From Aurifilum marmelostoma (lineage: Eukaryota > Ascomycota > Sordariomycetes > Diaporthales > Cryphonectriaceae), in NCBI GenBank assembly GCA_027559495.1, contig JAMXSV010000017.1:496001-560000 (forward strand): 64,000 nucleotides of DNA, given 5' to 3'. Position 1 is the stretch's first letter. Every line of letters starts with the position of its first letter. The notes beneath the pieces are model-generated. The model saw nothing but the letters and a program-made list of their open reading frames with translations, had not been told where the DNA came from and searched no databases. The position numbers and the translations under genes are program-made. Positions 32,402 to 44,538 of the stretch are shown here, piece after piece.

Positions 32402-34175
32402 TTTAGCTGAAGGGTAGACTGAATTGACTGGCAACAGTAAGGAGGTACTCAGATCTGAGGTTTTTGAAGAGAATAGAGATGTTGTTGATGGCCTTGAAGC
32501 AAAGGATGATATGGTTTTGTGTGTGTGCCCAAGTGACGTCTATTTAGGCGAGTGAAGCTGGGGAATAACTGAGTGCTTTCAGTTGGCGGCGGGAATTTGG
32601 AGCTCTATACTAGCGCCGAGGTGTCAAGAAAATCCCCGCCCCACCTTGCCGCATTGCCTGCCCTCCCCCCCTCCCCCCAATCTCTTATCGGAAGGTCAGG
32701 AACAAGACTTGGTGGTACAAAATGTCTGCCTCGTCATGCATTCCTAAGGCTCAGACTGTCTCGTTTTTTTTCTGATCACACCTGCCATCATGGGTTTCAT
32801 TCTTTTGTGACTTTTCTCTTAGGCTGTTTATGTACATATATGCTGTATGCCCTTTCTGGCAACACAGCTAATCAAAGTGATAATGTTAAGAAAGCACATT
32901 GACGGTTGCCATTTGCGGGGCCATGCCTGATGGAGCTCAGGAGACAACACACCGGGGTTCCTCAGGGAGTACTACCACATTATACTACCATAGTATATAC
33001 GCTTTCAGATGTATCAGGTCACATCGACCGCCTTCTGAATGCACCAAGGCAATTTCCAAAAGTTCCGCTAGTTAAAATTAACGATCAGAAGGGAATGCAG
33101 TTACTGTAAAAAGCACGCCCTGGCACGCCTGGACATTGCCAAGCCAACCTTATTCTATTATAACAATGTTTTGTTAGAAACATTTACCAACTTCAAACAT
33201 GCAAAGATGACAAAGAAATTGATATCATCAGCTTGTCAGGGCAGGCAGGTGTCAGATTGCACTGCACTACACAGTGTTACAAGTATAAGCTAGCTTTTCA
33301 ATATAGTAGGGGTTTCCAGTGCGGCCCACACCAACCAGTGAGTGGCCTAAGCTTAGTAGAAGAGAGGCGTGAGACGGAATGGCGCCAGAGGCTTTCTGGG
33401 GGGTACTCATAAGTACATACAAGGCACGCTACAAACTGCACTACATGGCAGGAAAAGGCGTGTATGGCCTGTTTGCTCTGAATCAACATCCTAGCAGTTT
33501 CTGGCAAGATATTTACCTTCTTTTTTAGTATTGTGTTGCTGTAGTTGGGGGCTGCAGTTCTACAGACACACAACTGGGTTGTGTAGTCCCTAAATAGAAA
33601 GCGATTCCCCTCCCGGAGAAATAAGCAGCTCTAGGCCTCTAGAATGGAGAGCCTGTGACGCAATCAGAAACAGCACAGCCCAGTTCATACCAGCGCCTGT
33701 ACTGTACCTATGAATGTGGACCAGGCCACCAGCATTGCGCTGCACTGCACCACGCTGCACCACTGCACACTCAGAGGAGGCCATCAGAGTGACACCCAGC
33801 AAAGACAAACCTTGTAAAGGCCTCCTATACTGCCACTCCTCTATAGGCCTGAGCCTTCTTTCTTTCCTCAACCACAGCTGAGTACACTGCGTAAACAGCT
33901 CTGAGCCAACCCCTTATTTTCTTTTCTTCTCTTTTCTTTGCTTTTTTTTTTTCTTTCTTAGATGTTGTCTTCTGCTCTTTGGTGACACCAGCTACACGCG
34001 TCACTCGATACTAACGATTATCTTGTCCTGGCGGAGCCACATGTCAACCACGGGTCACCGCTCCTGTTGGGAGTGATGGGCCCTGCAGCAGCCCAATCCC
34101 CACCATTGCCTCACTCTTGTGTTCCTCCTCAGCGACCGACGACAACCACCACCACCACGACATCAACACCAAGCC
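32402..34175. other. Divergent intergenic region
   Basis: About 1.8 kb between the DUF4748 gene and the 5-phosphatase gene. AT-rich around 33000-33250. Short frames such as 33298-33573 and 33590-33871 lack protein-like features. T/C tracts at 33910-33960 probably belong to the 5-phosphatase promoter. No RNA gene or repeat was recognised. Confidence 0.5.
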
Positions 34176-37100
34176 ATGGCAACTCCTCAGGGCGAGGGAG
34201 GGCCTGATGGCTCCTCTATTGTATGTGTCCTACCCTGTGCCTCGACAGATCTGGGCGCTCTGCAGGTTTACTGACGACACAACAGAAACCCGTCTCCTCC
34301 CTCCTGTCGCATTTCGAGAATATGGGCAAGGACCAGCCACCACAGCCTGCCCAGCCCACGCAGCCGTCAAGCCGAAACACGTCCCCAAACCCTCGTCCTC
34401 GAGACTCCCTGTTAGCCGCGACCGCAAAGGAGGCGCCGCCGATTCCAAAGAGGCCCGGCCTCGCGCCTCCCGCTCCCAAGGAGAACGGCCTGCCCCAGCG
34501 ATCCCCTGCGCGCAGCGCCTTTCCCTCCCCCGCTGACGCCTCGACCGAAACTCGAGGCTCCCGAGCTCAACGTCGAGCCCCCCCCTCTCTCCGCCCAAGG
34601 CCCCATCCCCCGCCTTCCCCTCGAACGACCAGCACCTACTGAACCCAGACGATGTCGTCAAGCCGGCAACAACACCAAGCCCTGGGAAGCAGTTCAAGAT
34701 CCCGACCCGTCCGCCAGGCTCAGATCGCGGCAGGTCCCCAGCCGAAAAACCAGCCTTCAGGCCTCCGTCGCCGCCCCCTCCCCGGCGGTCTGCAGAGCTG
34801 CGGCGACAGCGCGAGGACAACCCTCGCTCCAGCCTGGACAACCCTGGCACCAAGAGGAGGTCATGGATGGCAGATGGGACCGTGGACGTCGCGAGAGCAA
34901 ACCTCTCGGATAGAGTTTCGCCCTTCAGCAGCCCCCCTAGCAGCGGTTCTGCTAGCATGGGCGAGGAGTCGCCGCCAGCGTTGCCTAGGAGGCCGGGGCC
35001 ACCAAAAGACCCAGTGCCCAAAGCCAGGACTCTCCAGATCGGTTTCACCGCGCCGCCGCCCCAACATCCAGCGACTGCAGGTAGACGGAGAGAAAAGGAG
35101 GCCGACCTGAATGGGTCCGCCAAGGGACAGCTCACACCGAACATCACTGGGGAGGTGCAGCAGCCGGCACTGCCAGCCAGACCACTGAGCACCATATCCG
35201 CCATGTCCGAGAAGTCGTCTGCGTCTTTTGCGAAGATACCTCCACCAAGGCCCCCGAGACCAGGTGTCTCAACGCCAGCCCCAATAACAGTGCCGTCACC
35301 TGCGCCAAACCAGAAGCGAACGGTCTCTACACCTCTCCACAGAAATCCGTCCCCTAGCAGGCCAATACAAGGCAGGTCAAATACTGTCTCCCATAAAAAT
35401 GCAGCGTGGAAAGAGTCGAGACAGGCGGTGGCAGCAGCATCCCCTGCGCCCCTCGGCGAACCGCGTGGGGATGCTGGTGCGGTTGCGCCCGCCAGGCTTG
35501 CAGAATCAGCTGGCGTGGCCACCGTAGGCTACCCAGACGCCTCGAATGTGAATCGCAGACCTCCCTATATAAAACACGGGCAGCATGAGATCATGACCAA
35601 GTCAGATCCACGAAATTTCGATGTGAGTGGTGATCGAGTCTGTGCCTCGGGTCATCTCACCAGGGTCTGGAGCTTGAGGGACGGCGAGCTGCTCATGAGC
35701 CTTGCGCACGGAGAAGGGCTCAAGGCGACTGCCGTGGCCTTCAAGCCAGGGGCAAATGTGGACGAGGAGGGCAAGAGGCTATGGATAGGCAATAATAATG
35801 GCGACCTGATGGAGGTGGACATCGAGACCTCAGCCATTGTCGCCACACGACCCGGAGCACACGTTCACAACGAAGTCATTAAGATCTATCGACACTTCAA
35901 CGAGATATGGACACTGGACGATGCTGGCACCCTACATATCTGGGCGGCAAAGGACGACCATGTGCCTGACATGACGGACCGCCCAGACCAGTCTTTCCGG
36001 GTTCCCAAGGGGCACTCCTTCTCAATGGTTGTTGGTGATCACCTGTGGCACGCAACCGGGAAGGAGATTCGTGTCTTCTTTCCGACCCTCGACGGCAAAG
36101 CTCCCTTTCAGGTCCTCCTCCGATCGCTGTTTCAGGATAGTGCTGGCGAGATCACGTCGGGTTGCCTCCTCCCGTCAGCGCCTGACAAGGTGTTTTTCGG
36201 TCACAGTGACGGCAAGATCAGCGTGTATTCAAAAACGGATTACACGTGCCTGGAACTGCTGAACATCAGTACCTTCAAGATCAACTCGCTGCAGGGGTCG
36301 TGCGGCAACATCTGGGCGGGCTCCAGCAACGGCAGGATGTACGTCTACGATGCTACACAGAGCCCCTGGGTTGTGAAGAAGGAGTGGCAGGCCCACGACA
36401 ACCCCATCATCAAGATCATCGCCGACCGATCAGGCTGCTACCAATCGGGCCGCCACCAAGTTCTCTCTCTCGGCGGCGACAACACGATCAAGGTGTGGGA
36501 CGGCATGCTTCAGGAGGACTGGCTGGAAGAGCAGATGAAGGCGAAAGACGTCCAGTACTGCCAATTCGACACGCTGAGGGCCATGATCATGACATGGAAC
36601 GCTGGGGCGTCGACTCCAAACAGCCTGAGATATTCGGATGCGGACTCGGTCTTTATACAGAATCTGTTGCAGACCAGCGATGCTCCGGACATACTGATCT
36701 TTGGCTTCCAGGAGCTTGTCGACCTGGAGGACAAGACCGCCACCGCAAAGCGGTTCCTAAGATCCAAGAAGAAAGAGTCAGACCAGGAGCGCATGAGTCA
36801 CCAGTACAGAGATTGGAGGGACTTCCTGATCAGGAGCCTGGACGACTACATACCTGGCACTCTGTATCATCTCTTGCAGACGATCCACATGGTTGGTCTC
36901 TTCACCTGCATCTTTGTCAAGGCCGACGTGAGGGATCGGATCACGCAGCTCAACACTGCCGAGGTCAAAAGAGGCATGGGCGGCCTGCACGGGAACAAGG
37001 GCGGGATCGTCGTGCGCTTCCTGATCGATGACACCTCACTCTGCTTCTTCAACTGTCACCTGGCAGCGGGTCAGACGCAGGCACAGAGCCGCAACAACGA

Positions 37101-37840
37101 CATCACTGCCATCCTCGAAGCCAGCCTGATGCCCCCGGAGCGGGATCCCAACATCTGCATCGACAGCTTCGCAGGCGGTGGCGATGGCTCCATGATCCTC
37201 GACCACGAGCTCGTCATCCTTAATGGAGATCTGAACTACCGCATCGACACCATGAGCCGCGACACAGTGGTCATGGCCGTGAAGCAGGGAAATCTCCCCA
37301 AGTTGCTCGACCGAGACCAGCTCCTGGTTGCGCGGCGCCGCAAACCCGACTTCAAGCTACGCTTCTTCGAGGAGATGCCGATCACATTTGCGCCGACATA
37401 CAAATATGACGTGGGCACAGATAACTACGACTCGAGCGAGAAGAAGCGCAGCCCTGCGTGGTGCGACCGCTTGCTGTTCCGCGGCAACGGCAGGATACGG
37501 CAGATCGACTACAGGAGGCATGAGGTCCGGGTGTCGGATCACAGGCCCGTCACGGGCAAGTTTGAGTTGACCGTCAAGAAGACCATACCGAAGAACAGGG
37601 CGAAAGCGTGGATGGAGTGCCAGCAGGAGTTTGAGGATGTCAAAGACCAGCAGATTTACCTGGAGAAGTGAGTAGTTTCCCACCGCGACGGACAGACCGG
37701 TCCATGGTTGAAGAAGCAGAAGAAAACAGAACAAGGAAAAAGAATAGGAAACGGCTAACGAGCGCCACAGATTCTATTACCTCACCAGGATCATTGGATA
37801 CGACAAGGATACCAGCAAAGGTCTCATTGAAGATCGGTAA
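34176..37840 (+). CDS. Inositol polyphosphate 5-phosphatase with WD-like N-terminal half; two frameshifts as given
   Basis: Removes the 5-phosphate from phosphoinositides or inositol phosphates. Exons are 34176-34220, 34286-37667 and 37771-37840. Exon 1 gives MATPQGEGGPDGSSI; exon 2 begins KPVSSLLSHFENM. A long Pro/Ser-rich region leads into a beta-propeller-like part (HLTRVWSLRDGE; GNNNGDLMEVD; NTIKVWDGM) and then the IPPc domain. Its motifs are TWNAG, FGFQELVDLED, HGNKGGI, LNGDLNYRID, PAWCDRLLF and VSDHRPV, so the catalytic set is complete. The Pro-rich region changes frame twice, at C runs 34527-34531 and 34578-34585; between them KLEAPELNVEPPPLS is read. Removing one C at each gives exactly 1165 codons (1164 aa). 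The propeller plus 5-phosphatase layout resembles plant and fungal WD40-type 5-phosphatases. Confidence 0.92.
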
Positions 37841-39290
37841 AGGGCAAAATGAAAACAAGGGAGGGGGTTCTTGATTAGGACGGCCGAAGTCACGGGATTA
37901 TGTTCAAGACAAGAAGACCACAAACTTCCACGCAAAGCATGGCATGAGATTCGGCGCAAAATGTAGGGTCTTTCCGCAAGGACGACTTGCTAAGGAAAGA
38001 ACAGAAAAAAGAAATGGCCTTACGAGGTAGATGAGGGGACATGGAATGTCCATTGGGGAATTTGGCGTTCTTGTTTTTGCTGGTGCAAAATAGGGGCGAA
38101 TGAAGAACAGGTGATTTTCCGGAAAGACCCCGTTGGCGCTTTGCGGCTGGATTGAGATCTGAGGACTGGGAGGTGAGACTTGGGCTCGTGGCGAGCGTAT
38201 CCAAGGTGGTGATAGAATAATGATATCTGCTGCCAGCCGTGCCTTGAGAGCCGGATTGGTGCAACACATCTGCAGTGTTTTTTGCGTCTTGCGAGGTCTC
38301 GTCTGCGAATTCGGGCGGTGAACCTTGCTATGATAATGCAGTACGTATACAAGGAGCATGTCAGCAGAGGAACGTTGTTTCCGCCTTGACGCTGCGTTTT
38401 GACCTTGACTACCTTCCCTCTCGGTACATATTGGCACCACAGTAGGTAAGTATATATGCAGAATGAGGTAATCCCAATTGGCAGCACACATCCACCAAGA
38501 AATCGGGGATGAGACCAAAGAGGCGCTTGCTGACAATTCAGGGCCATCCAGTTGGCGCACCTGGCCTCGCACTTCGGAACCTCCAGCTCCCCATCAGGGC
38601 CACCCTCGGATCTGAGTACGCAGAGCGACCTCTACAGTAGCCTTTTTCTCAAGACACAATATGCTATGTATGGTACACACACACACATCCTTACAAATGA
38701 CTTGTCTTGGGAGTCCCCAGATTACGTACATTAATCGTCATCTATTTCGATCCTACTGGCTCGCTCACTGCCAATTTTGTAGTTAAGCCCTGTCAAGGAA
38801 CCCCGTTGCTGGTCATAAACTCCGTTGTCGTCCAAAGTAGACCGATCTGACAAATGCGTAGTCAGCCTCGCTCTCCCTCGCCCTTTAGGTATTGCTAATG
38901 TCCGCCGGCTCGTTTGTGCGTGTTGGAGACAGCGGATTTGTTCCCCCCTACGTAGACATCGGGAAACGAACTAGCCACCCTGCGCTACTAGAGAGACTTG
39001 TGACATACTTGGATGGTACATACTTAGTTGGAGAAATACTTCCACCTGACGATGCTCAAGACGATGATGATTGGGGCGGCGAATCAACTCCCCCTTCCTA
39101 CAAAAGCCGTACACGGTGGCCGGGCATCTATCCACCCAGCCTTTCCGGAATGAATCCATTTCAAAGTGTCGCCTTCGATCAGATCCGCCATTGTGGTCAT
39201 CCTCGAATGTCACTCGCAACTTTTGGCAGGAGAATACAAATCCTTAAGCCAGACCTCACAACTCAGTATTCGTCGAGACGCGCGATCAAT
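37841..39290. other. Intergenic region between tandem plus-strand genes
   Basis: About 1.45 kb holding the 5-phosphatase 3' UTR and the promoter of the questin-oxidase-like gene. The frames on either strand, including the one running into 39291 from 38892, show no conserved protein before MATAQKI. Nothing else was recognised. Confidence 0.5.
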
Positions 39291-41036
39291 ATGGCGACGG
39301 CCCAGAAGATCCAGATCGATGCCCAGCACACGGGTCTTTGGAAGATCAAGCAGGCGGATGACTCGGCCAAGAAGGCCTCTGAGCTCCTCCAGCATGATCT
39401 CGAGGCAAGCAGAACCCTTGATTGTTAAAGATACTCGATAAGGAGCACGGCAATAGAAAAATTAACAACTTATAACAGAAACACCATGTCTTTTTCAACA
39501 ACATGGGGTTTCATAACCATGTACGTAGGCTCAAAAGCAAACCCTTCCCCTTCAGCTCCCCTGTAAGGTTAGGTGCAGGACCCCTCTAACTCGGTCTTCC
39601 TCCTTCCTTCCTTCCTCCTCCCTCCAGCTCGTCCACCAGGTCCTTTCCCTCTTCGGCACGGGCGCCTCCCCCGCCGTCCTGCAGAACAGCTACGACCACA
39701 ACACCACCTACCAGCGTCCCACCCAGCCCCTCCACAGCGATGTCGTCACGGACCTCCAGACCTGGGACCACGCCCGGCGCTACCTCGGCCGGGAGCAGCA
39801 CTATGCGGATTTCCTGGCCTTTTTCCAGCGCGAGATGGACGTCAAGGGGTGGGAGGCCGTGCTGTCCGAGTACGCACTCGCAGGGACCGAGGCCGCAGAC
39901 GACCTGCTGGTCCGCCTGTACGCTGGGTTCCTGCACCCGCTGATCCAGCTCATGTACGGCATGGAGTGGGCGCAGCCGGCGATTGTGGCCGAGGCTCTGG
40001 CGCAGGCTTGTGTGCACGAGGCCAACTTCAAGGAGGTCCTCCTCGAGAGCGAGAAGAAGGCGGATGCGGCGTACGGGGAGGAGGGAGAGATGCCGCGCAT
40101 CGTGACGCTATTTGAGGAGGTGGGGGCGGACGAGAAGCTGCGGACCGCGGTGAGGATGGCCGATGACAACAAGGTGCGGGATGGGGTGCTCAAGAGGGCG
40201 CCCGAGGAGATGATGAGGGTCCTCAGCAAGGTCAAGGTCAGGCCGGAGGACCTGGAGGAGAGAACGGCCGAGATGTTTGATGCGAGTCTGTACGTGGCGG
40301 CGGCGGCCAGTTTCCATGCCAACAAGTATAACAAGTTTGACTTCTTCTTGATGTGAGTTGGTCCCCCTTTCCTTGACAGATGACGCCAGAATCGCTACAC
40401 AGACATGCTTACATATACACAAACATCAAAACAAAATAGTCATCATGTCAACTCCGCGCCGATTTTCCTGACCATCAACGCTCAGCCTTGGATACCAGTC
40501 GAGGTGAAAGCCCGCCTCCTGGAGTGGAAGATTCGGTACGATCTCATTCAGTACGCCGCCCGGGGCGTTCCTGACCTCACGCTTGATGAGCTCAAGGCAT
40601 ACCAGCCCAGAAAGACCGGAAATTCCTCAGTAGCAGGTGAGTGCAGAAGAAAAAAAAGATCGATCTGTTTTCAACCTCCAGGTACTGACCATAGTCCTGC
40701 CTGTAGATATCATGTCTCGTCTGCACAACTTTGCCGAAGACGACGGGCATGCCATCAAACTGGCGCGCGCGGCTGTCATATGCCAGGAGACGACCAAGAA
40801 GTACGAGAATCGAACCTGGCCGGTGTTGAAAGGGGAGGACCTGTGGATGAGGGTGCATCATCTCATTGTCGACTCAGTGGAGGCGCCTGGGGCGACGTGG
40901 GTGAGGACGACAGGCCTCGAGGAAGCTTGGAATGTGAGTGCTGCTATGTCATGGCAGGAGAATACTCTGCCATCTGGAAAGACAGTATACTAACTGACAT
41001 GCGTGGCAGGACATCCCGAACAAATCCAAATTGTGA
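39291..41036 (+). CDS. Questin-oxidase-like (PF14027) protein with C-terminal SKL
   Basis: Member of the fungal questin oxidase-like family, whose studied members catalyse Baeyer-Villiger-type ring opening. The substrate here is unknown. Exons are 39291-39404, 39479-39520, 39628-40352, 40440-40636, 40707-40933 and 41010-41036, giving 443 aa with every phase closing. Family landmarks are LWKIKQADDSAKKASELL, KHHVFFNNMGFHNH (the 42-base exon 2), LFGTGASPAVLQNSYD, the HHVNSAPIF segment after exon 3 and MSRLHNFAEDDGHAIKLARA. Intron 1 uses a GC donor (GAG|GCAAGC). The last exon encodes only DIPNKSKL, so the product ends in SKL, a canonical PTS1 peroxisomal signal. The final intron has a strong CTAAC branch site and CAG acceptor. 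No biosynthetic cluster surrounds the gene, so a housekeeping or stand-alone role is likely. Confidence 0.88.
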
Positions 41037-41176
41037 GGTAGGTGGGAATCGTGCCAGTGTGTGCATTGGGTCTGTTTCTTTCTGGTCTGGTTCAGGAAAA
41101 GGTGTTGTTCGGAGGGTATCGAGAACCTGTATCTAATAGTTGCGCGAGCTTTTGACGGTCTATGCATCATCTGTCA

Positions 41177-43953
41177 CTACAGGCCAATCCACTCTTCCTC
41201 AGACTCCTCCTCCTGGACAAGGTCCGCCATGCCCAGACCTCCTTCAGCAGTGAGCAGCTTCTGACCGTCCTCCTCTCCTGCAGAAGACCAGCCGAGTGAT
41301 TTTGCGTTTTGTGAAGTCTTCTTGCTCCCGGCTTGGCCCAAGAGGTAGTCTACCATGTACACATTGTCGTCAGCCAGCTTCCTGATCTCGTCCCTCATCC
41401 TCGTGATGGCCCTCGCCACCACGCGCAATTCAACATCAACCTTGCCCCTGTTGGCCGTCAGCCAGGCGCCGTGCTTGTCGACGAGAGCTTTGATCCAGAG
41501 AAGGCAGAACTCGATGTGTGGTGACTGTTCCGTTTGGGCCGCCACGAAGCGCAGCAGCCTCGGAACGTAGACGACAGGCATCTCGCCCACGACCAGAGGT
41601 ATGTCTTGATACGGCACTGCCTGGAAGACCCGCTTGGTCAGGCCGGCCTCGTTGAGGCGGAACGCCATGACCAGAGCCTTGAGGTAGTCTCTTTCGTCTT
41701 CCAGCACTGCCAGGGTGGCTGCTGGGGTGATCTCTATGTTGAGATCGAAGGGGTCGAACTGGAGGGTGTTGTCGAGGCTGTAGATCAGGAGACCCTCGGT
41801 CGAAGCAGCGCAAAATGCGGTTCCGGCGGGCGAGAAGGCAACGCCGGACACGCGCACCTCTGCCATGTTTCTTCGTGCAGATGGATCTCCTCGCTTGGAG
41901 CCCGGGAGGGACTTGTCGATGCGGTCTTCCCGGTCGGATGCTTCTCCCTGTGTGTCCAGCTCACCGTCCGGGCCAGCCTCCGTGAGGCGCTTGCTGTTCA
42001 GGAACTCTTGTGTCCCTGATAACGACAGGTTGACGCTGACGGTGAACTTCTTCAAGAGAACCATTGTTGTCACCGAGTACAGACAGATGTATTTGCTGTT
42101 GCCGGCGGCGAGCAGACAGCTGCCGTCCGTGCTGTAGCGGATGCTGTTGTAGCTCTTGGTTCCTGAGACGTTTGCGGCTGTTCTCCTATCACCAATTTTG
42201 CGGCCGCCCGATGCGTCTCTCCGCCCGTCGAGGCCGGCAACCTGCTCTGCATCTGACAGGGACCAGAACGTCAACTGGCCATCTAGTGTCGAGATGGCAA
42301 GTTGTGTTGAATCGGGCCTCACAGCGATGTCGATAACGTCTGCTTGTAATTGCAACGGCTCACTGGTTTGTGTCCTGTCGAAGACAGACCATATCCTTGC
42401 GGTGCGGTCCCAGCTTCCGCTGACCAGTAGACCACCATTTGGCGCGAAGGCGAGAGACGACACAGGTCCTTCGTGCCCGGCCAGCTGGTCCAAAAGCTGA
42501 CCTGTCTGTACGGACCAGATGTGAATATCAAAGGAGTCAAGGGAACCCGCAGCAACCACTTCTCCACTTGGGTCCACGGCCATACACGACCAGGACAGCC
42601 TCGTGGGCGCCGTGAATGTCCTAAAGTTCCGATACCTGATCAGGTCCCACGCACGTATTGAGCCGTCTAAGCTGGATGTGAAGAGAACATTGCCTTTCTT
42701 CGCAAACTCGCAGGCCGTGACGCCGCTGGTATGCTCAGTGAAGGTCACAATACAGAAGCCCGATTCGATGTCCCAGACCTTGATCTTGCCATCATCAGCT
42801 GTCGTGATGATTCGCTGCCCGTCTGGTGAGTATACTAGCGAGTTCATCGAATCGAAATGACCTTGCTGTTTCAGTATGTATGATTCCGACTGCCACTCCC
42901 AGACCAGTAGTTGGCCTAGTTTCGAGGCGCCAAATGCCAACCACTCGCCGCTCTTGTTTACCGTGACGAAGTCGATATCGTTTTGTGATATGCTGAGGGT
43001 GTGGATCTGGTTGAAGTCTGGCATCTCGTACAAGCCAAAGATCCCGTTGGAGAAGCCGGCCACGAGGAGGTTCGAGTCGGCATGGTATGCGGCGCACTTG
43101 ACGTGGGCATTGTTCTGCATGAAGTAGTGCTTATTCACAATTCTCCAGCGCAGTCTGGTCTCGTCTTCGTCCTCATCCTCATCCATCTCGTCGTCTTTGC
43201 GCTTGGGACCGACATATCTCCACTCAAAGACGGCGCCATCCTTGCTGACGGTATAGATTGCCTCCTGGTCTTTCGAAAAGTACGCGCCGACGACGGCCTG
43301 TCTGTGTCCTGACAGGACCGTTGGTACAAAACCTTCCTCAGCAGTCAAGCTCCATATCCTTGCTGTCAAGTCTTTGGACGCAGTGAGGAAGAATCTTGAG
43401 TCGCTTGACCATTCTATATGCCGTACGACGTCGTAGTGACCGGTATGTGTGTGGTACTTGACAAAGGGCGCGAACTCGAGCTCTCCCTCAGGATTGGTGT
43501 CGGGCGTAGACGGCACATGCCAGACCTCAATCTTGCGACCAAGGCCGACGGCGAAGTAGCGACCTGAAGGGGAGAACGAGAGGGCGGTGACAGCGGCCTT
43601 GAAGGAGAAGTGGTATATGCCAATCCGGCGATTGACATTGGTCAGGATGGCCTGCCCATCTTCGTCGACTGTGAGGAGGAGGTTGCCTTGTGGTGTAAGG
43701 CCTATCCTCGCAATGTTTGTTCGGTGGGCAAATGGGAGGGTATATGACTTGTTACTACAACCAGTGATCGTCAGCAGGTCTGTCGCAGCAGAATCACTTC
43801 TCTCATCTGCAGTGTCGCATACTTGACCAGGTCAAAGACAGTCACCCTGTTCCCTACTGGAGAGTAGAGATGAGTACCATCTGGGTTGAACAGGAGGTTT
43901 CCCCTGCTGTAGACCGTTCCAAGAAGATTAGAGAACTTGAAATCAGTCTTCAT
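41177..43953 (-). CDS. PWP2: PWP2, UTP-B component of the small-subunit processome
   Basis: WD-repeat protein of the nucleolar U3 snoRNP/UTP-B complex, needed for 18S rRNA maturation. Exons are 43953-43823 and 43754-41177; the 68-base intron splits AA|T, giving 902 aa, the normal length. The N-terminus MKTDFKFSNLLGTVYSRGNL is highly typical of PWP2. Two seven-bladed propellers follow (HIEWSSDSRFFLTASKDLTAR; GFCIVTFTEHTSGVTACEF; LLDQLAGHEGPVSSLAFAPN). The C-terminal Utp12-type helical domain begins near DYLKALVMAFRLNEAG. The tail is acidic (EEESEEEW). It is divergent from the septin gene and convergent with the questin-oxidase-like gene, 140 bases away. Confidence 0.96.
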
Positions 43954-44538
43954 CTTTGGGAACTGTCCATGCCTGTTGGAGCAAACACACACGTCGAGAT
44001 TCTGAAGATGGAAATTCTAGAAATTTAATGGGCCTTATCTTATCTGGGAAAGCAAAGACAAAAGCAGGTGGAATCTACATAGTAGGGAGGGACAACAATG
44101 TTGGCCTAAACAGTGGGTACATGCTGGACAGACAGTGACTGCAATAAACTTGTTGTACTGTAAGGTAGTGCATGCTGGGTTTGCTCCCTTGGGCTTGGTC
44201 TGTGCGTCGAGACTCCACAGCTAGAGGGTTAGTGCAGAGACCTCCCCCCTGCGAGGGACCACGCCCACGGTCCACGTCGACAAGGTATTGCTGGGGACTG
44301 CCGGTGACCCCTTTTCTTCCAACAGTGGTCAGGAAATTGGACCATCTTCGCGTACCTTTTCCCGCCAAATTGACAATCGACAGGCAACCGCCCCTTCCTT
44401 TCAGTTCAGCTGCTGAGACAACTTCTGATTTTCACCTCGAGTGCAAGACGAAGCTCCATTCTGGTGCTCAACACGACCAACAAACCATCATCAATTGGAC
44501 CATCTACAGCACCCGCCTGACCTCCCAACACGCCCAAA
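43954..44538. other. Divergent promoter region, PWP2 and septin
   Basis: 585 bases serving both genes. No conserved motif could be assigned with confidence, and no gene was recognised. Confidence 0.6.

Noticed and set aside
38892..39428. 178-codon frame reading into MATAQKI
   Set aside because: Residues before MATAQKI show no family similarity. The conserved start at 39291 is preferred, and the end of the frame runs into intron 1.
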